In this document: one piece after another, positions 55,006 through 64,000 of the stretch
How the letters are laid out: each line of letters begins with the position of its first letter
Numbering within the stretch: the stretch's first letter is position 1
Assembly (NCBI GenBank): GCA_022495005.1
Contig: JAGYXB010000160.1
Location: forward strand, 1,054,001 to 1,118,000
Length of the DNA: 64,000 bases
Reading direction: 5' to 3'
From: Rhyacophila brunnea
Lineage: Eukaryota; Arthropoda; Insecta; Trichoptera; Rhyacophilidae
Position numbers and translations under genes: made by a program
Notes under the pieces: generated by a model
Seen by the model: only the letters and a program-made list of their open reading frames with translations
Database searches by the model: none
Told to the model about the DNA's origin: nothing

Positions 55006-55397
55006 ATACACCCAATCATTTTGAACATATTATATTGATTAAGATGAGATATCCTAAGCTTGCCGGCAACACCGAGTTAAGTCCCGTTTATTTGAGGCTT
55101 TCCAGCGATTAGGAATGCAGACATTAGGTATGTAATTTGATTTATTATGGCGAATTGAAAATCTGTGCTATTAAAAGTCTATCAACGTAATAGAGATAGG
55201 ACAATTTCAATATTCAATTTATATTTTTCCTGAAAGGTCATGGTTATATTTATCGTTGTTCTGTTTTGTCACTGTTCTGTTTTGTCATGCTCTGTTTTGT
55301 CATTTTCTGTTTTGTCATGTTCTGTTTTGATATGTTATGTTTTGTCATGTTCTGTTTTGTCATGTTCTGTTTAGTCACTGTTCTGTTTTGTCATGGA
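55005..55397 (-). repeat. Minisatellite-ended element, partial (partner 62845-63128)
   Basis: The minus strand reads GGGGTTCCATGAC, about nine 15-16-bp units (ACAAAACAGAACATG type, 55257-55397), then a body with CGATAAATATAACCATGAC and AATCGCTGGAAAGCCTC. The body is colinear with 62870-63128 in inverted orientation. Confidence 0.8.
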
Positions 55398-55582
55398 ACC
55401 CCTTTTTAATAAATCGATTGCGTCATCTGTGTCAAAGAAAATGACTGAGCGTATATTTATATTAAGAACTAATCAAATCATGCGTCAGCATTTGAGTTGG
55501 TAGCTGAATCGTTCCGTGTAATAATTGATATTAATCAAAGTCAACGATTGCTCATGAGTCATGACGGTTGTTCTCGATGATA

Positions 55583-55665
55583 ACCGGACAAAACAGAACA
55601 TGAAAAAACAGAACAGTGCCAAAACAAAACAGCCAGGGGAAAATAAAACATTTATTGTTGTCGTC
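55583..55665 (+). repeat. Minisatellite terminus of a second element
   Basis: ACCGGACAAAACAGAACATG, three to four units, then CAGCCAGGGGAAAATAAAAC. The border matches 56000-56115 and the reverse of 63530-63590. Confidence 0.75.
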
Positions 55666-55997
55666 TCTATTTATTGATTAAATGTTACAAAGTTAATAAA
55701 CGAAATATATTATATAAACATTTAATATATATAATTGGTAATCTTCGATATGATCGCCGGGTGAATCGAGCCCGATGATAAGAATTGATCCAATTCTGTC
55801 ACAACTCCAGGCAAGTGACGTCTCACGATCGGAGGCGATCATGGCAGATGGTTGGCCTGAGAATCTGCCAATGTAATTCGAGGTTAACCAACATTCTCTA
55901 AAAATAAAATCTAAGGAAAACGCAGAAAACATGGTCGGTTTGTATTATTTTTAAATTTGTATTATATAAAACTCATTCTAACTCCTTACTAAGATGT

Positions 55998-56125
55998 GAA
56001 ATATGAGTAACTGGACAAAACAGAACATGAAAAAACAGAAAATGACAAAACAGAACAGTGACAAAACAGAACAGTGACAAAACAGAACAGCCAGGGGTAA
56101 ATGAAACATTATTTTTATTATTATT
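55998..56125 (+). repeat. Minisatellite terminus, six to seven units
   Basis: GTAACTGGACAAAACAGAAC, then tandem 15-16-bp units up to CAGCCAGGGG, then AAATGAAACATT and TGTGGAATCTATTTT. The last block recurs inverted at about 63490-63525. Confidence 0.8.
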
Positions 56126-56145
56126 TTTTGTGGAATCTATTTTGG

Positions 56146-56165
56146 TTAGGTTAGGTTAGGTTAGG
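56146..56165 (+). repeat. Interstitial telomeric repeat (TTAGG)4
   Basis: Four exact TTAGG units, preceded by TTTGG. This is the canonical insect telomere motif. It lies about 30 bp after a minisatellite-ended element. Confidence 0.9.
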
Positions 56166-56169
56166 TCAT

Positions 56170-57195
56170 TATTTCTTTGTACCTAGTGAGAAGATGGGGT
56201 TAAATCAAACACTCGGTTTGTTTGTCGCGATGGGCGTTTATTACAAAAATAAGGTGACAGAGATATGGGGTAAATTACATAGGAATAATACAAGTCATAT
56301 CATAGTAGTGGGACATCAAATATTTATTAAAAAGTTCTTATTCTTATAAAAAATATACAACAATCTAAACCTATTCGCTATTGTCAATATAGGGCTCTAC
56401 TTGGTAGTACTGGGCTAAAGGTGCCCAGTATGACAACTGCTGGTTGAACCTGTAGGGACTTGGCTACGCAAAACCGCTTCTTAACCCTCGGATATGCCTT
56501 CCACCAGGGATGGTGAGTCCTTCTGGTGTTCTGAGGGGTGATAGTGTACAAAAAAAATTACCTCGTCGTGGTAATCACAGATGGCAGTAATATCTTCTAA
56601 TAAACTTCTGTTAATTCAAAACGAGAGTTAAAGCCGTGAGAGGCTTTCTAGCTGTGCGTGAAGAGAGGCGCAGTTCCTCACAGATGGGTTCAATGTCAAT
56701 AATTCATTTATTAAAACTTATTTACACAGGTGCAATCATGAAACGGAAAAAACTAGAAAGGAAGATTAAATATTATTTAATTCGAAACACAGAAGCGAAA
56801 TCCACTATATAGGATTGCGTCCTAGATAAATACGGCTCTATCAGGTTTTTGCAGATGGCAGTGTGGTTTGTGGATCAATAGCGCGACATTCAAATCGGCT
56901 GAATACGACACAATAGAATTTATATAGAGGTAGCACAATAAAAATCATTATAACATTACGGATATTAATCTTATATAACGCTAACAGGGTAATCTTATTT
57001 TTAAACAGTTAAATAATAATTCGTAATAAATACAGCGACATCGAGAATTAGTTAGAATAACTAATTGCGACTTTCGATTAAGTGTTAGAGAAAATGACTG
57101 TCATAGTGAGGTTACTTTTAAAAATAATCGCGTGATAAATGATAAGATGGCTACTCTAGACAATGTGATAATTCACATATTTAGTATTACTGAAG
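56170..57195. other. No recognisable gene
   Basis: The stretches GGGCGTTTATTACAAAAATAAG (56233) and CATTTATTAAAACTTATTTAC (56705) look like two related retroelement-tail-like segments, but I cannot assign them. ACCAGGGATGGTGAGTCC with CTTCTGGTG at 56510-56530 forms a small stem. Confidence 0.3.
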
Positions 57196-57199
57196 AACA

Positions 57200-57480
57200 A
57201 AATATTAAAGGTCACCCCCAGAGGCGATGGGCGGATATCTTCAAGAGAAACGCAGAGAGACTGGGTGTGACTGACTGGAGAGAGATCTCGGGAGAGAGAT
57301 TCTTAGTGGGCGATTGTGCAATCAGCCATTGACCTGAATGTTATGTAGCATCAGTTAAGTAATTATTTAAGAAAATGAGACGATATTAACAAAAGTGTCC
57401 ATCATGACCCCAGATCCGGAAGCGGGCCCCCAGACAAGGATGTTTAGGAAGGCTGTTAAGGTGAAGGGCAGTGTGATTTT
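57200..57480 (+). pseudogene. RTE-like LINE 3' fragment
   Basis: The frame 57132-57332 includes KGHPQRRWADIFKRNAERLG and VTDWREISGERF, the C-terminal tail of an RTE-type ORF, then a 3' UTR matching 7840-7975. It is a better preserved copy of the fragment at 7736. Nothing upstream of the tail remains. Confidence 0.7.
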
Positions 57481-57894
57481 TTTTACATTAGTGTTACCCA
57501 AGTGGTGTTCCGCGGAACCCCAGAGTTCTTTGAGGTCGAATTAAGGGTGTTTCGTGTAGTTTTAGCGATTTTTTGTATTTTTAAATACATCCTATTGATT
57601 TATAGAGTTGTCGACACTCAGCATCATATTATTATGATGCAATAATCGCGACACCCCTTGTAGTGGCTAAGTAACATGCGACCCTTCGATATATTAGATA
57701 AATAGCCATTTTTATAGTCAGAAAACACACTAAAAATAATTATAAAATTATACACATGATTTACCATTTAACTAGTTATATTAATCTTCATAATACATCA
57801 AATTGTATCGCACATTATATAATTATTTTATACACTATAATAGCGCCGTTTTTATTATAAAAGCAAATTTGTGGTGTACTTATGTATATCACAC
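57481..57894. other. No recognisable feature
   Basis: CCAAGTGGTGTTCCGCGGAACCCC at 57498-57521 resembles a hAT-like terminus (TGGTTCCGCGGAACCC type) and is partly palindromic, but no partner end was found. The rest is AT-rich. Confidence 0.35.
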
Positions 57895-58000
57895 TTAACT
57901 GGCCACGCCAGGCACCCGCCCAAGCCCAGGCCCCCGTCCAAGCCTGGGCCCTCAGGCTAGAGCCCTGTCAGCCACCCCTTTTTGGGGCCATGGTGTCAAT
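57895..58000. mobile_element. G-run hAT-like family fragment (inverted)
   Basis: GGCCACGCCAGGC, CCCAGGCCCCC, CTCAGGCTAGAGCCCTGTCAG and GGGGCCATGGTG are the reverse of blocks at 33905-33985 and 1945-2010. Confidence 0.6.
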
Positions 58001-58769
58001 GCAAGCATTAGGCAAATTATTCTCAAACTGAAGGGAACAGATCACTACGTAGCAGTGGCGAAGACTCCATACTAGGCGATTATTTGAAGCCTACCTTCTA
58101 AAGAAATATATTTTTTAATTGCATATTGACTTATTTATATAATCACTTGATTATAATAAATATATTCTATAAAATAATTTATTTTGCCAACGAGAGATGC
58201 CGTATGTGTAGGAATGTATTACACATATACGAATATATAAAAAATATACCACAGCGCGCCATCTGTCTTGACGTAAATAAAGGTCGGATTATGTCTCAAA
58301 AAATTCTAATTTTTTTTCATATGGCTTTTACTTTTTGTAGCCCCGCCCAGTCTATCGAATTGTATGAACTAAGGTAAGCTCCGATCGCACAATCTAAAAC
58401 TAAATAATTAGATAAGTAATTTAAAATAATAATTTATATGGTGTTTAATCGAATATTAATAAATATATAGCGTTTTTTTTAAATAAAAAGAACTTTTATG
58501 TAATGATTTTTGATGTGTATAAATCCTTTGAAAAAATACGTAATTTAAACTGATCGCTTAATTATTTTATGTCGTCAGCGAGTTTTTGAAGTTTCATTAA
58601 ATTAGCGTCTCGTTGTCATTAGTATGTACCTATTCATTAGTAGTAATATCGTATTATCTTCTTATTTCTCGTAAGTATACCTGACAAGTGTGTTCTTTTT
58701 ATCAGATCTCCACAGCCTACCTCTTTCCAAAAGTCACCCTTCGCCACTGCTACGCAGTCGGCGTAGTTT
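58001..58769. other. No recognisable gene; isolated element termini
   Basis: GTAGCAGTGGCGAAGACTCC at 58051 and CCACAGCCTACCTC...CACCCTTCGCCACTG at 58710-58749 resemble left and right ends of family C-like elements, about 690 bp apart. The interior lacks the usual arms. A frame at 58126-58377 has no known domain. Confidence 0.35.
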
Positions 58770-59265
58770 TTTCCCACGGAATCGTATTCATTATATTATC
58801 GAAAAAAATCGACCAATAATAAAATTGTTGCAATTGTTTTTCACATAATCTGCATATTTAAATTACACCGTAATAATTGCCATACTTATAGCTGTGTTGT
58901 TAGTTAGTAAAAAAAATAAAAAATGCAAATCAGGTTTAGTGAAATCAATATTCAAATTAATCGCAATTTATTTATTTACATATATTTGAACTTTCAAAGT
59001 CAAGACATTCACAACATGACATGAAAAAACAAATAAATAGTATTAAAAGAATATTGAAAGAAAAACAAATAGAAACAATATAAAGAGAAAATACAGAAAA
59101 CTATGGAGTACACCGAATGAAATAGGTGGATCCTCAGAGTAATGATATATAGAGAGCGCCTATTTTTCGGCAAAATGAAGCCGTGTTTCTTGCATATAAC
59201 GCACCGTAGAACCTAGATTTTATCAACACGTGCACGTAGTTTTTAAATGAATGTAATCAGTCTAA

Positions 59266-59920
59266 GGCCTACCGCGCATGAACGATTTCCTATCGTACGG
59301 TCAACAATCGAGGAGTTGTAACCATCGTATTGCAATGCAACCCCGCGCATGGACGATCGAGCGAACAGCCGAATTGAAAATCTGTGTTCAGACACAAAAT
59401 TTTACACCGATTCGAACCGGCCGGGGTCCCATTGGCAATGCTATTAAATGAGAGCCCGCACATGACAAGTCATGGCCGGCCGAGAGTGCACTCATACATG
59501 CACGCACAAGTGACGCGGTCGTATGTAGCGCACGTATACATCGAACCGCCACATTTGACTTGACAGTTCATCGATGCGTACCTATTGGCTTTGCATGCGC
59601 GTACCAGTCCCATTTTTTGTTTCTTTCTTCATAAATTAATAATATATACACCCACATTTTAAAACAGTTTGATAATCTATAAAAAACCTCTATATATTAT
59701 ATAATATAAGCTCTACAAATCCATTTTGACGTTTCTTATATTGCGTCCGCCATTTTCGGTGCGGAAGCATATCTTCAGTGCGCGCGCATTGCCTCCAATC
59801 TATATCACGCCATGCGCGCTCAAACATGCTGGCCGGTAATAATTTGGATCATGCGCGAGCAAACCAACGATTGTCCGAATGCTACCGGCCGGTAATGTAA
59901 TCGTCCATGCGCGGTAGGCC
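59266..59920. mobile_element. PIF/Harbinger-like nonautonomous element
   Basis: 655 bp with ends GGCCTACCGCGCATG and CATGCGCGGTAGGCC, a perfect 15-bp inverted repeat, flanked by TAA at 59263-59265 and 59921-59923. Unit A has GTCTAATCC uninterrupted at about 10238, the empty site. A TWA 3-bp duplication and GG-starting ends are Harbinger traits. The interior is unusually GC-rich with many CCGGCCGG and CATGCGCG motifs and no ORF. Confidence 0.9.
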
Positions 59921-60005
59921 TAATCCATTTTCAACGGCGACGTTTTAAAAAATATTTAATTCAGACGTAGAAATTATATTTTACACTAACTCATAGTGCG
60001 GAGAT

Positions 60006-60475
60006 CAAATCAAATCAAATCAAATTTATTTTACATATACCTAATGAACATAACAAATTACAAATTCAAAGCGTTCACGACATGACATAAAATAAGTGTT
60101 AACAACTTTTAAAATAAAAATACAGAGAAATGTGACTTAATAATACAATAAGTAATAAAATAAGAAAAGCAACAAAAATAAAATTAGATGGAAGCACACG
60201 GAGTGAACTATCGATAGACCCTATCTTAAAAACTTATAAAACAACGTCCACCTAAATTCACCCTACGTAAGTGGAATATATCAATATTCGAAGCGATTTC
60301 ATTAAACATAGTTATTGCCCTCCCAATTGGCATAACTAATGGCAGGTTAGTTCTGCACCTTAGGAGAACAAACAACGGATGCCCTCGATTCCTAAGGTAA
60401 TTATCAGAGACACACAAGCCACCAAGAATGGCAGAGTTCACATTTACGCATCGTGTAAGTCGGCAGAGTAGATAG
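60006..60475 (-). pseudogene. Jockey/CR1-like LINE 3' end (antisense)
   Basis: It starts with AATCAAATCAAATCAAA, the antisense of a short-repeat tail, then GCGTTCACGACATGACAT. The minus frame 60226-60597 contains the ORF2 terminus: CVSDNYLRNRGHPLFVLLRC, RTNLPLVMPIGRAITMFNE, then NIDIFHLRR. Only the last 80 or so codons and the 3' UTR are present. Confidence 0.75.
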
Positions 60476-60483
60476 TAGTATAG

Positions 60484-61320
60484 ATCCTCGTCAATAGCAC
60501 TCAGCTCGAACAGGTGAAAAGCTACATCTATCTGGGACAACAAGTGTCTATAGATGGATGTATAATTGATGAAACTGTTCGCAGAGTAAGAGGCCATCCA
60601 TGGACTGAAACCGTATGCGGTTTGGATCCGTGTGCCATACTAAACTTATATGATTTTGGTTCATGAAAATATATTTTCACTAAATTTGTAAGTATAAACT
60701 GATACGATCAGATGCTTATAATATACTTTGTGGAAATATATTTCCAGGACTAGAAAAGATAAGCTTAGTATAGCACACGGTTCGAAACCGCATACGGTTT
60801 CAGTCCATGGATGGTCTATAAAGCTAGGCTGGAGCGCTTTTGGCCGCCTGAATAATGTCTTCAAAAGTGACCTTCCACTGTGCCTAAAGCTTCCCGTAAT
60901 CACATATGCGTATGAAACATGGACCCTAAGTAAAAGAGAGATCCAGAAACTTAGAGTAGCACAACGTGGTATGGACGGGTGCATGCTGGGCATAACGCGA
61001 AAGGACAAAAAGAGGAATGAGGATAAGGAAGCAGACAAGGGTTTGCGATGCAATAGAGTTTATTAAAAGCCTTAAATGGAGATGGGCTGGACACATAGCT
61101 CGAAGAAGTGACAATCTTTAGACAAATCTAATCATCCAGTGGTATGCAAGAAGTACAAAACGTCCGCAAGGCAGACCTAGAGGCCGCTGGATCGATGGAA
61201 TGATAAAGTTCTGCGGAAGTACGTGGCAACGCAATGCACAGGACCGAGAGAAGTGGAAGCAGCTTGAACAGGCCTTCATCCAGCAGTGGATAGATTCAGG
61301 CTGATGATGATGATGATGAT
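60484..61320 (+). pseudogene. RTE-like LINE 3' part, second copy, with TGATGA tail
   Basis: It matches 27447-28072 from ATAGCACTCAGCTCGAACAG onward, ending in the same CAGGCTGATGATGATGATGA tail. Differences are a 230-bp hairpin element inserted at 60589, a 23-bp deletion after CTGTGCCTAAAGC, and single-base losses that break the frame. It keeps GQQVSIDG where the 27.5-kb copy is frameshifted. Confidence 0.9.
60589..60818. mobile_element. 230-bp hairpin miniature element at a TA site
   Basis: Arms of about 60 bp are inverted: the left has CCATCCATGGACTGAAACCG and TATGCGGTTT, the right has AAACCGCATACGGTTTCAG and TCCATGGATGG. TA flanks it at 60587-60588 and 60819-60820. The RTE copy at 27545 reads GAGTAAAGCTAGG, the empty site with one TA. 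This suits a Tc1/mariner-type miniature element. An inner ACCGCATACGGT is itself palindromic. Confidence 0.9.
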
Positions 61321-61477
61321 AAGTTGGAAAAAATATGAAGCTAAATAAAGATCCCTTCTAAATTTTAAGCTTCAGTATGTAAGCATACCTAAGAAAAAGT
61401 CAGTCCGATAGAGCCACGGATAATATCCATACAGCCGAAAGTAAAGGAGTCTCAAAAATATATATTAAAAAATAAGC

Positions 61478-61745
61478 GTGCCGAATGCTTACTCACTCGC
61501 ACTTATTGTTCGTTTTTGTTCAGGCCTTGGGTGGATCCTATTTTAAGAATTTATGAAATACCAGCCACCGATGCATCTATTGTCTAAGTATCCACCTCAC
61601 ACATGTGGAATATGTCAATATCCAATCTACGGCATTCAGTTGGTGTTGCCGAATCGTCCTAGATCCCTATCCACTGTAATTGCATATTTTTCTCTACATC
61701 TACTTAATTGTCTCGCAATTATGAGAAACGTGCATAATTACATCT
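61478..61745 (+). promoter_or_regulatory. Upstream region of CSP unit D
   Basis: Conserved with unit A (10335-10560), including TGTAATTGCATATTTTTC and AACGTGCATAATTACATC. The E-box of unit A (CACGTG) is changed to AACGTG here. Confidence 0.45.
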
Positions 61746-61777
61746 GATTCAATCATTTTTATTTATCATTCAAGACG

Positions 61778-61844
61778 TATAAAAAGAGATACATCGAAGA
61801 ATCGAGCGTCGGTGTTTTTTAACATTCTATTTTAATAATCGAAG
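61778..61844 (+). promoter_or_regulatory. Core promoter and noncoding leader exon, CSP unit D
   Basis: TATAAAA at 61778-61784, a GCGTCGGTG start region 33 bp downstream, and a leader ending CGAAG at 61844 before GTATTT. It is identical in design to unit A although the coding exon downstream is dead. Confidence 0.55.
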
Positions 61845-61908
61845 GTATTTATTTTTTTATTCTTTCACCATATCCGTTCCTCAGTTAGACCATATGAACA
61901 CCATACGA

Positions 61909-62628
61909 CAGTGGCCAAGGGTGGAGGTAGGCTGTTAAGATCCGCCATAAATAGTTCACATTAAACTTTGTCAGTCATTTGTTTTCATTGAAATAAGACT
62001 ACAATTTACTTAATGGTGCTGGTTAGTTTTTAAAATCCAATTAAACCATTCGAAAACCGAGCAATAGCTGATAATAGTCAAAAATACTCATTCTATCTAT
62101 AATAATTATGACATTAAATTTTGGCCATTTTATAGAGAGAATAATATTTTGGAATAATAGATATTGGAATAATAGGAAACAAATAATGGACACTAAATGT
62201 TGTCAGTCATACATTTTTAATTAAAATAGGACTAGAATTTCCAGATGGTGTTGGTTAGTTTTTAAAATTGAATTAAAACCTGCGAAAACCAAGCCATAAT
62301 AGATAATAGTCATAAAATACTCGTATATCTATAAAACATCTAAAATTATGCAATTAAATCATACATAACTTTGACTATTTTATAGATACAATAAACAAAT
62401 AAGTACCTATAAATGAAAAAGTGCGCACAATTTTATCGCATCGTCCGGAATATAGCAAAACTATTGTGGTTTGGTTTAGGCAGGGTTTAATTGATTTTTA
62501 AAAACTAACCAATACCAACTGTAAATTGTAGTGTCAGTATACAATAAAAACAAATACGTATGACTAACAAAGTTTAATGTGCACTATTTATGGTGGATCT
62601 TAACTGCCTGCCTCCACCCTTCTTATTG
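61909..62628. mobile_element. Family C inverted-repeat element, unit D copy
   Basis: CAGTGGCCAAGGGTGGAGG at 61909, with the inverted arm ending CTGCCTCCACCC at about 62618. A third, internal partial left arm (62205-62290) makes this copy about 200 bp longer than its partner at 10735-11256. Confidence 0.7.
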
Positions 62629-62841
62629 AATTGTCTGGCATTAATATTGTCAAAGGTTGAGAACTTCTGCTAGTTCGCTGCCCAGTCGGCGGCGCTGAAT
62701 CGTCTCATTCTCGTACAGGGGTCCGTTTCTGTTTTTACTCAAATCAGTTTCCAAAAAGAAAATGTACCATTTTGATAGTCAATATAGGCTAGAGGGATAA
62801 ATTATATTTTTTATTATTGTTTCACTCAAATTACCTAAGAA

Positions 62842-63590
62842 AAATGGGTACCATGACTAAACAGAACAGTGACAAAACAGAACAACGATAAATATAACTA
62901 TGACTGAAAATATAAATTTAATATTGGAATTGTCCTATCTCTATTATGTTGATAGATTTTTAATGGCACAGATTTTCAATACGCCATAATAAATCATATT
63001 ATATACTTACCTAATTTCTGCATTACTAATCGCTGGAAAGCCTCAAATAAACTTAACTCGGTGTTGCCGTAGTAGTAGGATATCTAATCTTAATCAATAT
63101 AATATGTTCAAAATGATTGGGTGATTAGGTACAACGAAAAAAATAGTTTAATCCGCCTTTAATATTCAGTTTAATCACCTTGAAGTTACAAAGAAAAAGT
63201 ATGAGACCCTTAGTAATCGAGTGGCAATAGTTGATTATCAAAATCAAACAGATAAATTGAGGTATTTACGCCAAATGGCCAACATGCAGTGATTACATTA
63301 TACAATTTTATATACTCTATATATAAAAAATGCATTATTTTCAAAATTACGGTATTGTAAAAAAAAATGAAAGTATATAATATTATAAGTACCTACCTTG
63401 ATGATTTCACTTAAAAATGATTTTGTTTTAAATAAGTATTAAATATTTATATATAAGTATATGTATTTCCTTTAAAATTTAATTATTAAAAAATAGATTC
63501 CACATAAATTAATGTTTCATTATTCCCATGGCTGTTCTGTTTCGTCATGTTTTGTTTTGTCTCGTTTTGTTTTGTCCGGTCACCGAAAAA
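62842..63590. mobile_element. Element with minisatellite inverted ends
   Basis: The left end is GGTACCATGACTAAACAGAAC with two units; the right end, inverted, is GGACAAAACAAAACGAGAC with four units. The body between is noncoding and its left half matches 55005-55255 inverted. It is absent from unit A at the corresponding point, so it is a later insertion or replacement. Confidence 0.65.
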
Positions 63591-63789
63591 TGTGATAAGT
63601 ATAAGATTTTTTGGAAAATCAGTGGGTAACTTGTATCGGTTTTCGGACTTCTTAAAAATATCATTTACTCACGAGCTCTTCAATTATTTTATATTTCATT
63701 TTGTTTACTGCATGTTATTTTCTTTACTATTCACAACTCAGCATTACCTACTCTCTTTCTGAATAAATAAATAGTATGACTCTTCACAG

Positions 63790-63926
63790 GAACCTCCATC
63801 AATGAAGATGCAGGTATTCCTTGCGCTGTTGTTGTGTATGTGCGAAGTAGTTCTAAATAACCTTGACTGACGATGACCACAACAACTTTGGCATCGACTC
63901 CCACCTCGCGGACGAAATCCTCCCTA
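63790..63926 (+). pseudogene. Chemosensory protein first exon, unit D, frameshifted
   Basis: It aligns with 12097-12240 of unit A at high identity, including the TTCACAG acceptor. The frame starts at 63802 (MKMQVFLALLLCMCEVVL), but one extra A after GTTCTA shifts it, and it ends at TGA 63868-63870 after 22 codons. In the shifted frame the remains of the FDIDAHLADE-type region are readable. At about 63926 the exon is interrupted by a copy of the element at 14695-15042. The cysteine part lies beyond the window or is gone. Confidence 0.93.
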
Positions 63927-64000
63927 AAGCCTCAATTACATTGAGCTTCTTTACGAGCTGTTTATTGGCGAATTTACAATCTGCCTGTAAAGACGCCCAG
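63927..64000 (+). mobile_element. Inverted-repeat element inside the CSP pseudogene (cut by window end)
   Basis: CTCAATTACATTGAGCTTC and TTTACGAGCTGTTTATTGG match the left arm of the 14695-15042 element; the continuation ACAATCTGCCTGTAAAG matches that element's inverted right arm. The insertion point corresponds to CTCCTTA in unit A, fitting a TTA target. Confidence 0.8.

Larger units (their letters stand above)
58770..63930 (+). repeat. Segmental duplicate of CSP unit D (partner 8020-12300)
   Basis: See the unit A entry. Copy-specific insertions are the Harbinger-like element (59266-59920), a composite LINE/RTE block (60006-61472) and a minisatellite-ended element (62842-63590). Confidence 0.85.

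Noticed and set aside
56170..56760. LTR retrotransposon
   Set aside because: Two tail-like segments look related, but no paired LTRs, primer-binding site or coding region were found.
58051..58749. Complete family C element
   Set aside because: The ends resemble the family, but the characteristic inverted arms are missing and no 8-bp duplication was found.

Overview
The window is an AT-rich, intron-bearing eukaryotic sequence from an insect. The evidence is a small cluster of chemosensory protein (CSP / OS-D family) genes with the arthropod C-X6-C-X18-C-X2-C signature, a mariner with TA target-site duplications, RTE-, Jockey- and R1-like LINEs, a tRNA-derived SINE, many hAT-type elements with 8-bp target duplications, and an interstitial (TTAGG)4, the telomere motif of most non-dipteran insects. 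Lepidoptera looks most likely from the overall repeat style, but Hemiptera cannot be excluded from sequence alone.

The genic backbone is four CSP transcription units, all on the plus strand. Each has a TATA box, about 32 bp to a conserved start region, and a short noncoding leader exon ending at a GT donor. Unit A: leader near 10.64 kb, coding exons 12109-12295 and 13170-13351, intact. Unit B: leader near 20.24 kb, no coding exons found. Unit C: leader near 29.92 kb, coding exons 38304-38490 and 40701-40840, intact. Unit D: leader near 61.81 kb, first coding exon at 63.8 kb, frameshifted and interrupted by a terminal-inverted-repeat element that runs off the window. A and D are one pair of segmental duplicates (about 8.0-12.3 kb and 58.8-63.9 kb). 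B and C are another (about 20.0-26.15 kb and 29.65-37.1 kb). The paralogous copies supply empty sites that date many transposon insertions.

By region: 0-3 kb holds hAT remnants, one inserted in a decayed hAT transposase; 3.77-5.07 kb a full-length frameshifted mariner; 5.1-6.6 kb a Jockey-like LINE; 8.7-10.0 kb an antisense RTE-like reverse transcriptase ORF; 10.6-13.5 kb CSP unit A; 14.7-15.0 kb a 348-bp element flanked by TTA; 15.7-17.7 kb a hAT nested in a hAT, both with perfect 8-bp duplications; 20-26 kb unit B; 26.1-28.2 kb RTE copies, one inside a hAT miniature element; 29.6-40.8 kb unit C; 41-45 kb a LINE tail, a 39-bp inverted repeat and two related hAT elements; 45.7-50.0 kb a decayed DNA transposon with a 1.7-kb internal tandem duplication; 50.2-51.2 kb an antisense LINE; 51.9-52.2 kb a broken reading frame for a possible secreted peptide; 55-56 kb minisatellite-ended elements and telomere repeats; 58.8-64 kb unit D with a Harbinger-like insertion and a second RTE copy carrying a hairpin miniature element.

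The only intact host genes I can support are the two CSPs. Most other sequence is transposon-derived, and much of 32-34, 52-55 and 56-58 kb shows nothing I recognise.
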